DNA of 64,000 bases, taken from contig OZ037870.1 in NCBI GenBank assembly GCA_964035575.1, positions 248,001 to 312,000 of the forward strand, given 5' to 3'. The notes beneath the pieces were generated by a model. It worked only from the letters and a program-made list of their open reading frames with translations, had not been told where the DNA came from and searched no databases. Each line of letters starts with the position of its first letter. Position 1 is the stretch's first letter. This document shows, piece after piece, positions 9,714 through 19,172 of this stretch. The DNA comes from Rhynchopus sp. YZ270_cl-10 (Eukaryota; Euglenozoa; Diplonemea; Diplonemida; Diplonemidae). The position numbers and the translations under genes are program-made.

Positions 9714-12691
9714 CTACAGTTCAAAAATATTTTTGTTTGTTTAGACTACCACCATGGGAGAGTAGCCATTTTTTTTTCCACCGGATTACTAAAAGAGAGC
9801 AAATAAACTACATGTCTACGTGTTAAAAGAAAAAAGAAAAAAGAAAAGAAAAGGGAAGTCCCAAACGCCTCACCGGAATTGCAGACGCAGGTACTAAAAA
9901 AAGTAGGGGGATGAATGTCGCTTGACTCATTCAACCAAAAGAGAAAAATTGTAAGATGAACGTAAGCCTCTTCACTCCGTCTTGCTTCCGTCACCATTTA
10001 AAAAAAAAAAATGCAACTTTTTCAAAGATTAGGATGTCTACACACGGTACGGCCTCCCATTGAGTCTCAAGAGTGGCTAAAAAGAGAGTCTCTGTTTAAT
10101 AGAACCACTCTTGGCTTTGAGAGGCGTTTTTTTTGTCATTCGTGCAAACTCTGCATCTCTTTAGAGGTTTGTTTGTGTGGGTTGAATTGTTTTGATGATC
10201 TGTTGGTTTAGTGTAGCTGCCTGTACATACAGTCTTCACAAAACTCCTGCACGGAAGACTAGTCAGAGTACTACCAGTCATAACGATTAGTGCTAAACAA
10301 GTAGTGTTGCTGGTATAACACTAGTCGTAAAAACACTAATGTCACTACAAGTAGTCCTGACAAGCCCGCTGTGTTTTAGAAGGGGAGGGGGGGAAAGGGG
10401 GAGGGAGGGGGAGGGGGGAGGGGGGGTGGGGAAGGGGGAAGGGGGGTGGGATGAACAAGACGCCGTTGACACGTTTTCTTGCCACCTTTGGCCCAATTTT
10501 TTTGCCTCATTTTCAGCATTTCCTCGTACACTGGTTTTTTTTTGCATCGAGATGATATAAAGATGGGGAACGGGAGGGGAACAAGAATGCTAAGAACACA
10601 CTTTTTTGTTTTCGACATGCGAAAGCAAGCATAGATAAAAACTGTAGTTGATACAAGGCACCTCCTCACTGACCTACGTACGATGCCAGCCATCCGGATG
10701 AAAGCACAAGTAAATAAAAATATAAAAAAAAAACATTATGGATATGGAAGTGCGGGGGGTAGGGATGTTATGTGGTACGCTACTAGTCCGCTCTTTCTGT
10801 ATATGCTGGTAACAACCCATCAAAGCAAGATCAATGAGTAAAAAAAAGAACCCAAATTTTGGTAAAATAAGATGAATCCTCTCGTGCTTAGTCATCTCAC
10901 AGAATATGGAATCCAGACCTTTCACAATTGTAAAAAATAGGTGAAAGGGGGGGGAAAAGGGGGAAAAATGTCATCAAGATTGCTGCGGATAGTCCTAAAA
11001 TGTTGTAAAAAAAAAAAGGGGGGGAAATCAATAATGTTTACACGCGTAGTAGACAGATAATGTTATTTGCACAAACCAGGTTTTTTATATTCCTGGACAC
11101 CCTAACAGAGTAGGAGAGACAACTCCTATTACTGCACTGTCTAAAGACAAGAAGAGTGAACCTAAGTCTGAGACTCAAAGTGAATACCACTTTGAAATTA
11201 AGGGGGGGAAGAAGAGGGGGAAAGAGAGGGGGAAATAAAACCTCTCGTGAATAGTCACCTATTAGTCACCTTACAAAATGTTGGAAGCTGAAGGAGCCAC
11301 CAGGAGCACACATAACATCATAAACAAGGTACAAAATCTTGGTATGTATTTCACATTTTTTGTCTAAAGTAGGCCAAAAATGACCCCCTAGAAAAGCGAC
11401 TCTCCTAGTTTACTCCGGAACACCTCGATAGTTAATGTAAAATGCCTTTTTTGTGTTGCCAGAAAACCCTCCTTGTATTACCATGGGGGGAACTGCTGGG
11501 GGTGAGCTCTTGGAACATCCTTTTTTTGTAGTTTCGACAATCACCTGTCCGAGGACGGGTTCTGTACACTGTTTGGTGTAAGCATAGCTTGCCGTACAGC
11601 CGCCATCATTTTTTTTTTTTTCTTTGGAGCATCGACAAAATCCAAATCACCCACCCGAAAGTGGGCTCTGTACAATAGTTTTTGTCACCTTTTGAAAGGC
11701 AGGGACGCTTAATAACGCTAGACGCATATGCAGGCATCTGGCTTAATAATGATTCATTCTTTATTTTTGGATTACCGTAATCGTAATCATGTTCAACCGT
11801 AAAACAGGTCGAACTTCCTGAAAAATCCTGAAAAGGTCGAACATTAGTACGGTCGATAATTTTTGTACGAATACAGCAAATCCGTTGGTTCAGTAGCTCC
11901 ATACAGACACTCTGTGATATCCAACCTTTTTTGTTTTTTTTGATAAATTGGGAAACGTTCGTAGCCTTCCCATAAGGGGTTTACCCGTCCAAATAAAAAG
12001 AGTGACAATTTTATTAAATGCACACGAATTTAGTAAGGGCTCGAGTAAGATTGAGGGGAAAAAATTAACACGCGGGATTTTTTTTTTTTTGTTTTTTTTT
12101 TTTTTTGATGCAGCTGAACACACAATGCTCTACCTCAAAGAAGCAAATAGGCAACCAAAAGAGAAGTTGAAAAAGTGCACATGCCTCACCGTACATCGGC
12201 GGACGCAGACACTGAAAAAAAAAAAAATGGGAGGGGTGGGGTGGGGCGTGGTGTCCTCTACCTATTGGGCATCAATACTGTGTGTAAAAGCTGTGATCAA
12301 AAAATGAAAGCGGCGATAGGGGGGAATATTAGACAAGACAAGATAAGACAAGACAAGAATCACACTTGTTGTTATGTATTCTTCTCTCACAAGAAGAATG
12401 GGATTTTGGTTTCTGTTAAAAAAGTTGGGGGGGAAAATAACGTGGAAGTGGAAGGGTGGGAGGGTGGGAGGGGGAAAGAAAATCTTGACATATGTGTCTC
12501 TTGTGCACACATCGTACACATCTTTAAAAAAACGAAATTTGACAAAATAAAAACGCACTCTGAGCACACTACCAAAAGGGGGAAAAATAAGAACCGCCAG
12601 ATGAGTCTAAGCGCTTATAGTCACCACAAAAGAAGAAAAATAAAAAAAGGCAAAAAAAAAGTTGACACCGCACCGTATAAACACCGCCTTT
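9714..12691. other. gene-poor stretch with relics of the hairpin module
   Basis: No supportable gene was found. The stretch contains poly-A/T and poly-G runs, an AAGAC-type microsatellite near 12,330-12,357, one copy of a 95-bp dispersed repeat (10,281-10,384), and several copies or relics of the hairpin-pyrimidine module (near 9,868, 9,954, 10,868, 11,235, 12,181 and 12,600). The minus-strand sequence after each of these was checked for an exon; none is convincing. Confidence 0.5.
10281..10384 (-). repeat. dispersed ~95-bp repeat with internal palindrome, copy 1
   Basis: This matches 16,915-17,014 over about 95 bases. The core is a palindrome (TAGTGTTAT or a variant, 4-6 bases, ATAACACTA) followed by CTAGTCGTAAAA and ending in CCCGCTGTGTT. 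The second copy lies between two host genes, so this one may mark a lost gene border or a small mobile element. Confidence 0.6.
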
Positions 12692-15600
12692 TTATTTAGA
12701 GTCTGTCTCTCCATTGCTGACGGGGCTCATTTCTTTTTCTGCGTTGTCACCTTCCGCCTCTTCCGCCTCTTCCTCCGTTTTCTCATTCTTCTTGCCCTTT
12801 CGGCACAACGATAAAACTCTCGCCCATACTGCGGTGAAAGCGATGGTGAGACACCCCCACGCCATGATGCAGAACGCCCAGGAGTAGGACTGGATTGTAA
12901 GGTATTGCAGCTCGCCGTGGTGGAGGATGAAGCCGCCTCGGAGCGACTCATCTGCGAAGTAGCAGCTGTAGCTCGTTGCGGCTACTGTGTAGATCTGAAG
13001 CCATGCTGCGAACAGCAGCGTCCACGCCACTGTTAAGGCAGCTGCAGAGATATACAACAGTACTCCGGTGGCGGGGCGGTCCATCCACAACGCGTACACC
13101 GTGATACACACCGTCCCGACACCCAGTAGAGTAGTCCCTGTGATAGCCAATGCTGCTATCACCTCCATGTCTCCGCCCAGGTCGCCTCCTGGACAGATCT
13201 CGTTGATGTCTCTGCACGCATCGCCTCCAGCAAAGATAGGCACATCTGATGTGGGGCATGAAGCGTGCTCGACCCCAAAGGGGACGTCCTCCTCTGCCTG
13301 CACAACGTGTACCTGGTTAGAGTCGCGTGATGTGACAACGAAGGTGTGTTCGTTGATCACCGCAAGCCCAGAAGGGTGGGGCAGCGTGTCAGGGAGCTCC
13401 TGCAGGAGGCGCAGCGGGGCAGGGTAGACCTGCATCTCAAAGAGAAGGCGTGCGGAGAGCACAGCAGGCGTGCGTGCGGTCTCGTCAATGAGCTGCAGTT
13501 CGAGGTTGTTGAGGCCCGCATAGGTTGTCGTGGTGAGGTTCATGTCGTTGTACGCGAACACATCGTTGATATCGCTCCCAGCAGAGAAGTCTGCCTCCAC
13601 AACACGTGCCGCAGGTGTCGTCGCCTCCAGCAGCGCAACCCGCATCCCAGACAGCCAGCTCGCCCCAGCCAACGTTGAGTTCTCGTTCTGCAGTAGGACC
13701 ACCTTCTGGAAGAGAAGTGCCGGCTTGAGGTGCTCCGTGATGTTGAGCATCGCACACCTAGCCAGTCTCCCATACGCCAAAGGCTCATAAGTGTGTGTCA
13801 GACGTGAGACGCACATCAAAGCGCGTGTCTTTTCGGGGTTCACCGCAAGCACCGGGTTGAGCCAACCAGAGTGCGACGCCTGCGCGAAGATGCGAGGCAG
13901 CACATCAAACGTGGTTGCGTCTGTGGCCGCACCCTGCGTGGTGTAGGTGGCGAGGGTGGCGGTGCTGTTGTAGATGACCACCTTCGGGCCGTACTGCTCT
14001 GCCGCAATGTAGATGCCGTTTGTGCTGTCGAGGACGTCGACGTCCGAGAGTGCGATGCCGGTAGCAGACGTGGTCGTCGGTGTGGCGGCTGTGCACGTGT
14101 CGGAGAGGGCGTACGGCTGCAGAGGTGTGTTGGGTGTGTCGAGAGCAACATCGATGGAGGAGTTGACAGCCACGTACTTGCTGGCAGTGGTGCTGTTGAA
14201 GGCGTAGTTCAGCGACACCGCCAAATGCTGTGCAGTGAACGCGCTCTCCGTCGAGCAGTTCCTTGACGTCACCGTGTGAAGCACGCCCGTGCATGCATCA
14301 TAAGCAATACCGTTCAATGCCGGCACCACTTCGCGCCCAAGCCCCGTGTTCAGCACACTGCGCAGGTTAAACGCATTCGTAGCAACGTCTTTATCCGCCG
14401 CCGGTGCCTTCTCGTAGAAGGCGTTCTGCAGCGGCACTGTGTCGGCAACCACGTTGCCTGTAGGCTCCGTCCACAGCAGCTCCACACCGTGTGCATCCTG
14501 GTTCACCGCATCGTAGAACACATACTCATCGAGTACAGTGCGGCAGCGTGCGTTGTGCTGTGCCCCCGTGCACACGTCGCCCAGCGCAATGCAGGTGGTC
14601 TCCCACGCCAAGGCACGGCATCCCTGCTTCGAGCACTGTGTGAAGGCACGCTCGTACGCCAGCAGCTCGCTCGCTGTCGCCTCCCCTGTTGCCCAAGTAG
14701 CATCGGATTGGCACGCCTCCCTCAGCTCTGATGCACAGTCGTAGTTCTCCCCGCATGTCACCGTGGGCGCAGCTCTCAGCTTGTGGTCTGACTCGTACGC
14801 TTTGGAGCATATCTCCCACAGCCCAAACCCGATGTCCTCGCGGCCCACAGCCTCGTCTCCGTAACGCACACGCCGCCACTGGGTGGTGGGGATGCAGATC
14901 ACAGCGGCCACGAAGGCAACAATGCCCACCCCCCACGCGACGGGCGAGTACGGCCACTCGACAGTCGCAGCAGCACGTTGCGCACGCACCTCGTCGTCCT
15001 TAATGAGCTGTGCCATGTCCACCTCGTCCTTCTCCGACTCACCACCCCAGAGCTGCATGAAGTTCGGGTAGCGCCACCCACACAGTGGCGCCTGCTCTGC
15101 ACGGAAGAACGCAGGGCTGAGCGGCAGCAGGTCCGCCCTGTTGCGCCTGAGGAACACCCACACCACACACACAAGCCCAAACGCTAGGATAGGTGTCATC
15201 ACACCCGCAAGCACCTGCCACCCAGGGATCGACAGAGCTATGATCAGACCGGGGAAGGCCACAAATCCCAGGAGAATGTACGCAATTGGGAACCACCGCA
15301 GGTTTGCCGCCGTCTCCCCCAGGAACTTCGCCATGTTCAACGGGACCGGTCGGAGCGGCCAAATGACAAACCACAACACCGTCCCGAGACAGTTGAAGAA
15401 GACGTGCTCCAGTGCCACACGGAGTCCCTTGTTGACGTTGCTCCCCGACAACGCAGAGAGCACACCTGTCACGGTCGTGCCGATGTTTGCACCGTGCGTC
15501 AAGGCGACAGCCTTCTCGATGTGGATCAACCCAATGCCGATCAGAGGCGTCAACGTCGATGTGAAGACTGAGGACGACTGCACGAGGATCGTGCAGCCGG

Positions 15601-16795
15601 TTCCGAAGAGCAGAAGGATGTAGTTGTCCATGCCTCCACAGGCACGCAACACGGGGTGCTTGAACTCGATGTTGAGGAGGTACCGTGTCCACACTGCAAC
15701 ACGTCCCTTGAGAACAGACTGCAACAACTTCACGAGAAGCAGCAGACAGGACGCAAGCATTGTGAGCGACGCGAAGAGAAGCAGCACACCGGCCTCATTG
15801 TCTGTGATGGCGGCATCGCGGAGGACGTGCCCAGACGTCTGCTTGATGATGGTCTTCTTCTCCAAGGCGGCCACCTCTTCGCTGGTCTCTGCTGCAGCAA
15901 TCAGCTCAATCAGTTTCGTATCTGCTGCTACAACCCGACCGGACGCAGGCTTTGTTATCTTCTTAAGAAACTCGACCTTCCCTTGCGTCGACTCAGACTC
16001 CTCCGAGATCCCCAATGAGTCCACAGCCGCACTTGCAAGCTCGACCAGAAACCCTGACGAAGCCTCCAAAGGAAGGAACATCCCTACAGTCAACCAATTG
16101 AACATATCGTGAAAGACTGCACCAGTGAAGGCCCTGCGGTACTCTGCCGGGCTGTGGAGGTGCGCAATCGACACCAGCGTGTTGGTCACAGAGGTTCCGA
16201 TGTTTGCCCCCATGATCAGGTACGCAGCGTTCTTGATTGTCACCAGGTCTGCCGCCGCCATCGAAATCACAATCGACGTTGTTGTCGACGACGACTGCAT
16301 CAGCACCGTCGCAAGGATGCCAATCGCCAGCCCTGCAACAGGGTTTGCCAACAGCGCACTATCACGGAAGGCCTTCCCTGAGGAGCGCCCGCCCATGATC
16401 TTGAAGGCATCTCCCATCACCCCAAGGGAGACGATGAAGAGGTACAGTACACCCCAGATGGCGCAGAACTTCACAAAGCTGACGACAGCGCTTTCCACCT
16501 TCTCAAAGGCAGAGAGAGACCCCCAGCTGGCCTCGTTGTTCACCATTTCTTGCAGATCCCAGTGGCCGCCCAACCTTTTGTGCTCCTCCTCTGACTTCAG
16601 CTTTGCAAAGCGCGCCTTCACCTCGGCCTCTGCGTCAAACGGGTCACCTCTCAGAATGTCGCGACCCATCGGTGTGGCCCTGAAATCCTCAAGCGAGACA
16701 TAGCACTGTCCGTGGTTGTACCATCTCCGCTCTGCTGGCTGCACGCTCTCCGAACCTGCGGCAGACGCATCAGGGCGCACCTCCGTCTCAGACAT
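12692..16795 (-). CDS. SLC34-type Na+/phosphate cotransporter with a very long extracellular/C-terminal extension
   Basis: 1367 residues from the ATG at 16,795, placed just after an ACACAG acceptor. The transporter core has the two inverted repeats of the NaPi-II family, each with the QSSS signature (residues 167-170 and 406-409) followed by a GANIGT motif (residues 197-201 and about 435-440), and about eight hydrophobic segments up to residue 600. Na/Pi cotransporters of this family are usually 600-700 residues long. Here a further ~700 residues follow: a Cys-containing, N-glycosylation-rich region that reads like a secreted beta-propeller (phrases such as HPSGLAVINEHTFVVTSRDS), then a GGDMEVIAALAI-type membrane domain with about four helices and a Glu-rich cytoplasmic tail. 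The role is probably plasma-membrane phosphate uptake; the extension may bind ligand or regulate the transporter. Confidence 0.88.
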   Translation of the reverse strand: MSETEVRPDASAAGSESVQPAERRWYNHGQCYVSLEDFRATPMGRDILRGDPFDAEAEVKARFAKLKSEEEHKRLGGHWDLQEMVNNEASWGSLSAFEKVESAVVSFVKFCAIWGVLYLFIVSLGVMGDAFKIMGGRSSGKAFRDSALLANPVAGLAIGILATVLMQSSSTTTSIVISMAAADLVTIKNAAYLIMGANIGTSVTNTLVSIAHLHSPAEYRRAFTGAVFHDMFNWLTVGMFLPLEASSGFLVELASAAVDSLGISEESESTQGKVEFLKKITKPASGRVVAADTKLIELIAAAETSEEVAALEKKTIIKQTSGHVLRDAAITDNEAGVLLLFASLTMLASCLLLLVKLLQSVLKGRVAVWTRYLLNIEFKHPVLRACGGMDNYILLLFGTGCTILVQSSSVFTSTLTPLIGIGLIHIEKAVALTHGANIGTTVTGVLSALSGSNVNKGLRVALEHVFFNCLGTVLWFVIWPLRPVPLNMAKFLGETAANLRWFPIAYILLGFVAFPGLIIALSIPGWQVLAGVMTPILAFGLVCVVWVFLRRNRADLLPLSPAFFRAEQAPLCGWRYPNFMQLWGGESEKDEVDMAQLIKDDEVRAQRAAATVEWPYSPVAWGVGIVAFVAAVICIPTTQWRRVRYGDEAVGREDIGFGLWEICSKAYESDHKLRAAPTVTCGENYDCASELREACQSDATWATGEATASELLAYERAFTQCSKQGCRALAWETTCIALGDVCTGAQHNARCRTVLDEYVFYDAVNQDAHGVELLWTEPTGNVVADTVPLQNAFYEKAPAADKDVATNAFNLRSVLNTGLGREVVPALNGIAYDACTGVLHTVTSRNCSTESAFTAQHLAVSLNYAFNSTTASKYVAVNSSIDVALDTPNTPLQPYALSDTCTAATPTTTSATGIALSDVDVLDSTNGIYIAAEQYGPKVVIYNSTATLATYTTQGAATDATTFDVLPRIFAQASHSGWLNPVLAVNPEKTRALMCVSRLTHTYEPLAYGRLARCAMLNITEHLKPALLFQKVVLLQNENSTLAGASWLSGMRVALLEATTPAARVVEADFSAGSDINDVFAYNDMNLTTTTYAGLNNLELQLIDETARTPAVLSARLLFEMQVYPAPLRLLQELPDTLPHPSGLAVINEHTFVVTSRDSNQVHVVQAEEDVPFGVEHASCPTSDVPIFAGGDACRDINEICPGGDLGGDMEVIAALAITGTTLLGVGTVCITVYALWMDRPATGVLLYISAAALTVAWTLLFAAWLQIYTVAATSYSCYFADESLRGGFILHHGELQYLTIQSYSWAFCIMAWGCLTIAFTAVWARVLSLCRKGKKNEKTEEEAEEAEGDNAEKEMSPVSNGETDSK

Positions 16796-16914
16796 ACTGT
16801 GTGTTCAAAACTGTCGGGTGTGGTGTATGTATTGGGGAGAAATAAAAGCAAAGGGAAGCAGGTTGTCTTCTAATATCTATTCACGCGGACGAGTCAGGGG
16901 GACTAAAATTAATC

Positions 16915-17014
16915 GCAACGACTGCTAAACTAGTAGTGTTATTGGAATAACACTAGTCGTAAAACACTCATTTGGAAGTATTTAAGCACCCCTGACTGGC
17001 CCGCCGTGTTGGGG
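16915..17014 (-). repeat. dispersed ~95-bp repeat with internal palindrome, copy 2
   Basis: Second copy of the repeat at 10,281-10,384. It lies in the short gap between the PAN-domain gene and the cotransporter gene, so it is part of the untranslated or intergenic region there. The palindromic core can form a 9-bp stem. Confidence 0.6.
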
Positions 17015-17033
17015 TGTATGGGGAGGGGGTTTT

Positions 17034-17756
17034 CTAATTGTAGTCCAATCTAGAGACCGAGGCTGTGTCCCCTGCAGAGAGCTGCACGGCCTGGCAAAAG
17101 GCAGCAAAGTCATCTGTGATGAGCGGGTTGGGGTGGACCTTAGGTACGACCTTGGGCACATCCTGCACACCGACACTGCGTACCTGCACGGAGGAGCCTG
17201 CAAAGAGAAGCGGGAGTGAGGTGCGATCGACCCAGCAACCCCAAAGCAGCGCCATGCTCGCAACAACAAGGCTTATCGACACAAACATCGCCACAACGGG
17301 GTCTGACCACACGGCAGCGCTGTCAGAAGTTGTCTCCTCGGCCACCACCACCACCACCGGTGCCTCTGTCGGGATCTCGCTTGGCGTGTTTGTCTCCTCC
17401 GTGGAGTTGTCGGGCAACACCGCACCACGCTTATAGCATAACGGCCCGCTCTCGCCTGTCGACGTCGTGATGGTTGTAGCTCCTGTACCTGCCTGCTCAG
17501 ACCACCCATTCGGAACAGACCGTCCCGTCTGTGCGAGCATCACCGCACACTCAGGCTGCAGATACCCGTACCCCGCGCAGTCTGTGTCCAGTGCAGTGCA
17601 CACATTCTCGCATTCAGTCGCAGTCGTGATTCTGTAGCTCAGCCAATAGGGCATGAGACGTGCCTCGTCGTCTCTGCACCACCCGCTGCCAACCAGGTCA
17701 TAGGCATGAACACATATAAGAAGTGTGCTCAACAACACACACCGTGCATGCTGCAT
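17034..17756 (-). CDS. secreted/type I membrane protein with a PAN/apple-like domain
   Basis: 240 residues from the ATG at 17,756. That start follows a clear C/T tract and CACAG, and gives a good signal peptide (MQHARCVLLSTLLICVHA). The ectodomain (about residues 20-120) has the spacing of a PAN/apple-like fold: GSGWCRDDEARLMPYWLSY, then ATECENVCTA...DCAGYGY...ECAVM. A Thr/Pro-rich stalk follows, then one membrane helix (VAMFVSISLVVASMALLWG) and a short cytoplasmic tail. PAN domains bind carbohydrate or protein ligands; the ligand here is unknown. Some 24 residues of open frame upstream contain an ATG but lie before the splice-like acceptor. Confidence 0.8.
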   Translation of the reverse strand: MQHARCVLLSTLLICVHAYDLVGSGWCRDDEARLMPYWLSYRITTATECENVCTALDTDCAGYGYLQPECAVMLAQTGRSVPNGWSEQAGTGATTITTSTGESGPLCYKRGAVLPDNSTEETNTPSEIPTEAPVVVVVAEETTSDSAAVWSDPVVAMFVSISLVVASMALLWGCWVDRTSLPLLFAGSSVQVRSVGVQDVPKVVPKVHPNPLITDDFAAFCQAVQLSAGDTASVSRLDYN

Positions 17757-17985
17757 TTGTGTGCTCTGTGAGGATTGGCAGGGGTGGGAGGGGTCAAAGG
17801 TGATATCTTCAACAACTGAAGGAGCTGCCAAATGGTAAGGCCATCGAAGCAGTGCAGCTTTGAATGCTGAGCAAAGGGAAAAAGTAAGGTTTGTGCTTTT
17901 TTGTTTTTCGTCTTTTGGGCGCGGAGGGTGGGGAAAGCTTTGAACAAAGGTGCGAAGAAATAAAAACTGATATCTGAGTGTTAGT

Positions 17986-18496
17986 TACCCTCATAGTAAA
18001 AATAATGTTTTTTCAAAAATAAATTATTAAAAAAATGACCCAAAAGTAACATTTTTTTTGTAACAATTTAATAAAATGTTTTATTCGTTTTTTTGCAGTT
18101 GGGCAAAAAGTAACAAATGCTACAAAGAAAAAATAAAAAGCCCATGGTTGAACCACGGGAGTACCATTGGGAACTGGGTTGCTGACCACACCATACAGGC
18201 TGTACCTCATTTTTTTTTGCCTGCGGCGCCATTTTCCCTTTTTTGCTCCGCAAAAAAGGGTTCGTTGAGTGACTCTGTGTAAAAAGCTAGATTTTTACAC
18301 CATGGGTTTCCGCGCTGTATGCTTTATTAGCCCCCCCAGTAACATTTTTGTTACGCCTGCGGCGTAACAAAAATGTTACAAAAAAATAAAATCCAAAAAA
18401 TGAAAAAAGTAACAAAATGCAAAAATGTTATAAAAAAAATAAAAATCGCCGAAATAATTTATTTGTAACAATAACATAATTTATACTATGAGGGTA
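17986..18496. mobile_element. 511-bp inverted-repeat element (TACCCTCATAGTA termini)
   Basis: TACCCTCATAGTAAAAATAATG at the left matches the reverse complement of the right end with a few mismatches. The inside is AT-rich, with TTGTAACA-like repeats and a GGCGCC / GCCTGCGGCG palindromic motif. Part of it (TGCTCCGCAAAAAAGGGTT, TGAGTGACTCTGTG and a nearby TTTTTACAC) recurs inverted near 58,290-58,380. It is a non-autonomous DNA element with no coding capacity. Confidence 0.6.
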
Positions 18497-19172
18497 GTCT
18501 GATAAAGAAAGCAAAACCAGAATAAGAATTTTTCGTTGATCGCACTGAGTTTTGTGGAGTGTGTACGGACAAAATCAAACAAATTTTTGTGAATAAATTA
18601 TGCCGTTTTTACATCGCTCTCACTAAAAATTCGGCACACTCAGATACGTTTTCATTTCCCCCCACAACCTTTGCAAGACAGTTGTCTCCAAAAAAAAAAG
18701 AACAAAACAATGAATGCGCTTTCACCAGACAGCCTTGCCTCCTGTGCAGAAGTTACTTCATTTCAATCTTGTCGTAACGTATGCGCCACTCGGGTTTGCA
18801 ACCTTTTGGCGTTCAACGAAAACAAGACACGTGTCTTTTGTACACCAACTTTTGTATTTCAAACGGAAACAAGTACAGGAATATCCTTTCACCAATTGCC
18901 AGTGTTAGCCTTCCAAGGGAATCCTGAGGAACGAAATATGAACACCACTCCATCTGTGGAGTTTGAGACTCAACAACGTGCTCTGCGTCTGCAGAACACC
19001 TCTAAACAAAACAAAATAGAGTAGTTCAAACGCCCAAAAACGCATCTCAGACTACTTGTCCCAGCATACCCCAGATCACACTTCGTTAAAAGAGAAACAC
19101 CACTCGAAATTGTTCAAGATTGAACTGAGCGCACAACGAACCCAAACCCCCAGACCAACAGCATGCCTCTGC
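18497..19172. other. 3' flank of ankyrin copy 1 with shared family module
   Basis: No gene seen. About 18,716-18,860 matches the block found just 3' of the other ankyrin copies (34,134-34,262, 36,612-36,745, and partly 46,925-47,040, 49,585-49,700 and 52,003-52,060). It therefore belongs to the duplicated unit, not to unrelated intergenic DNA. The last 150 bases before the stop codon differ from the other copies. Confidence 0.65.
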
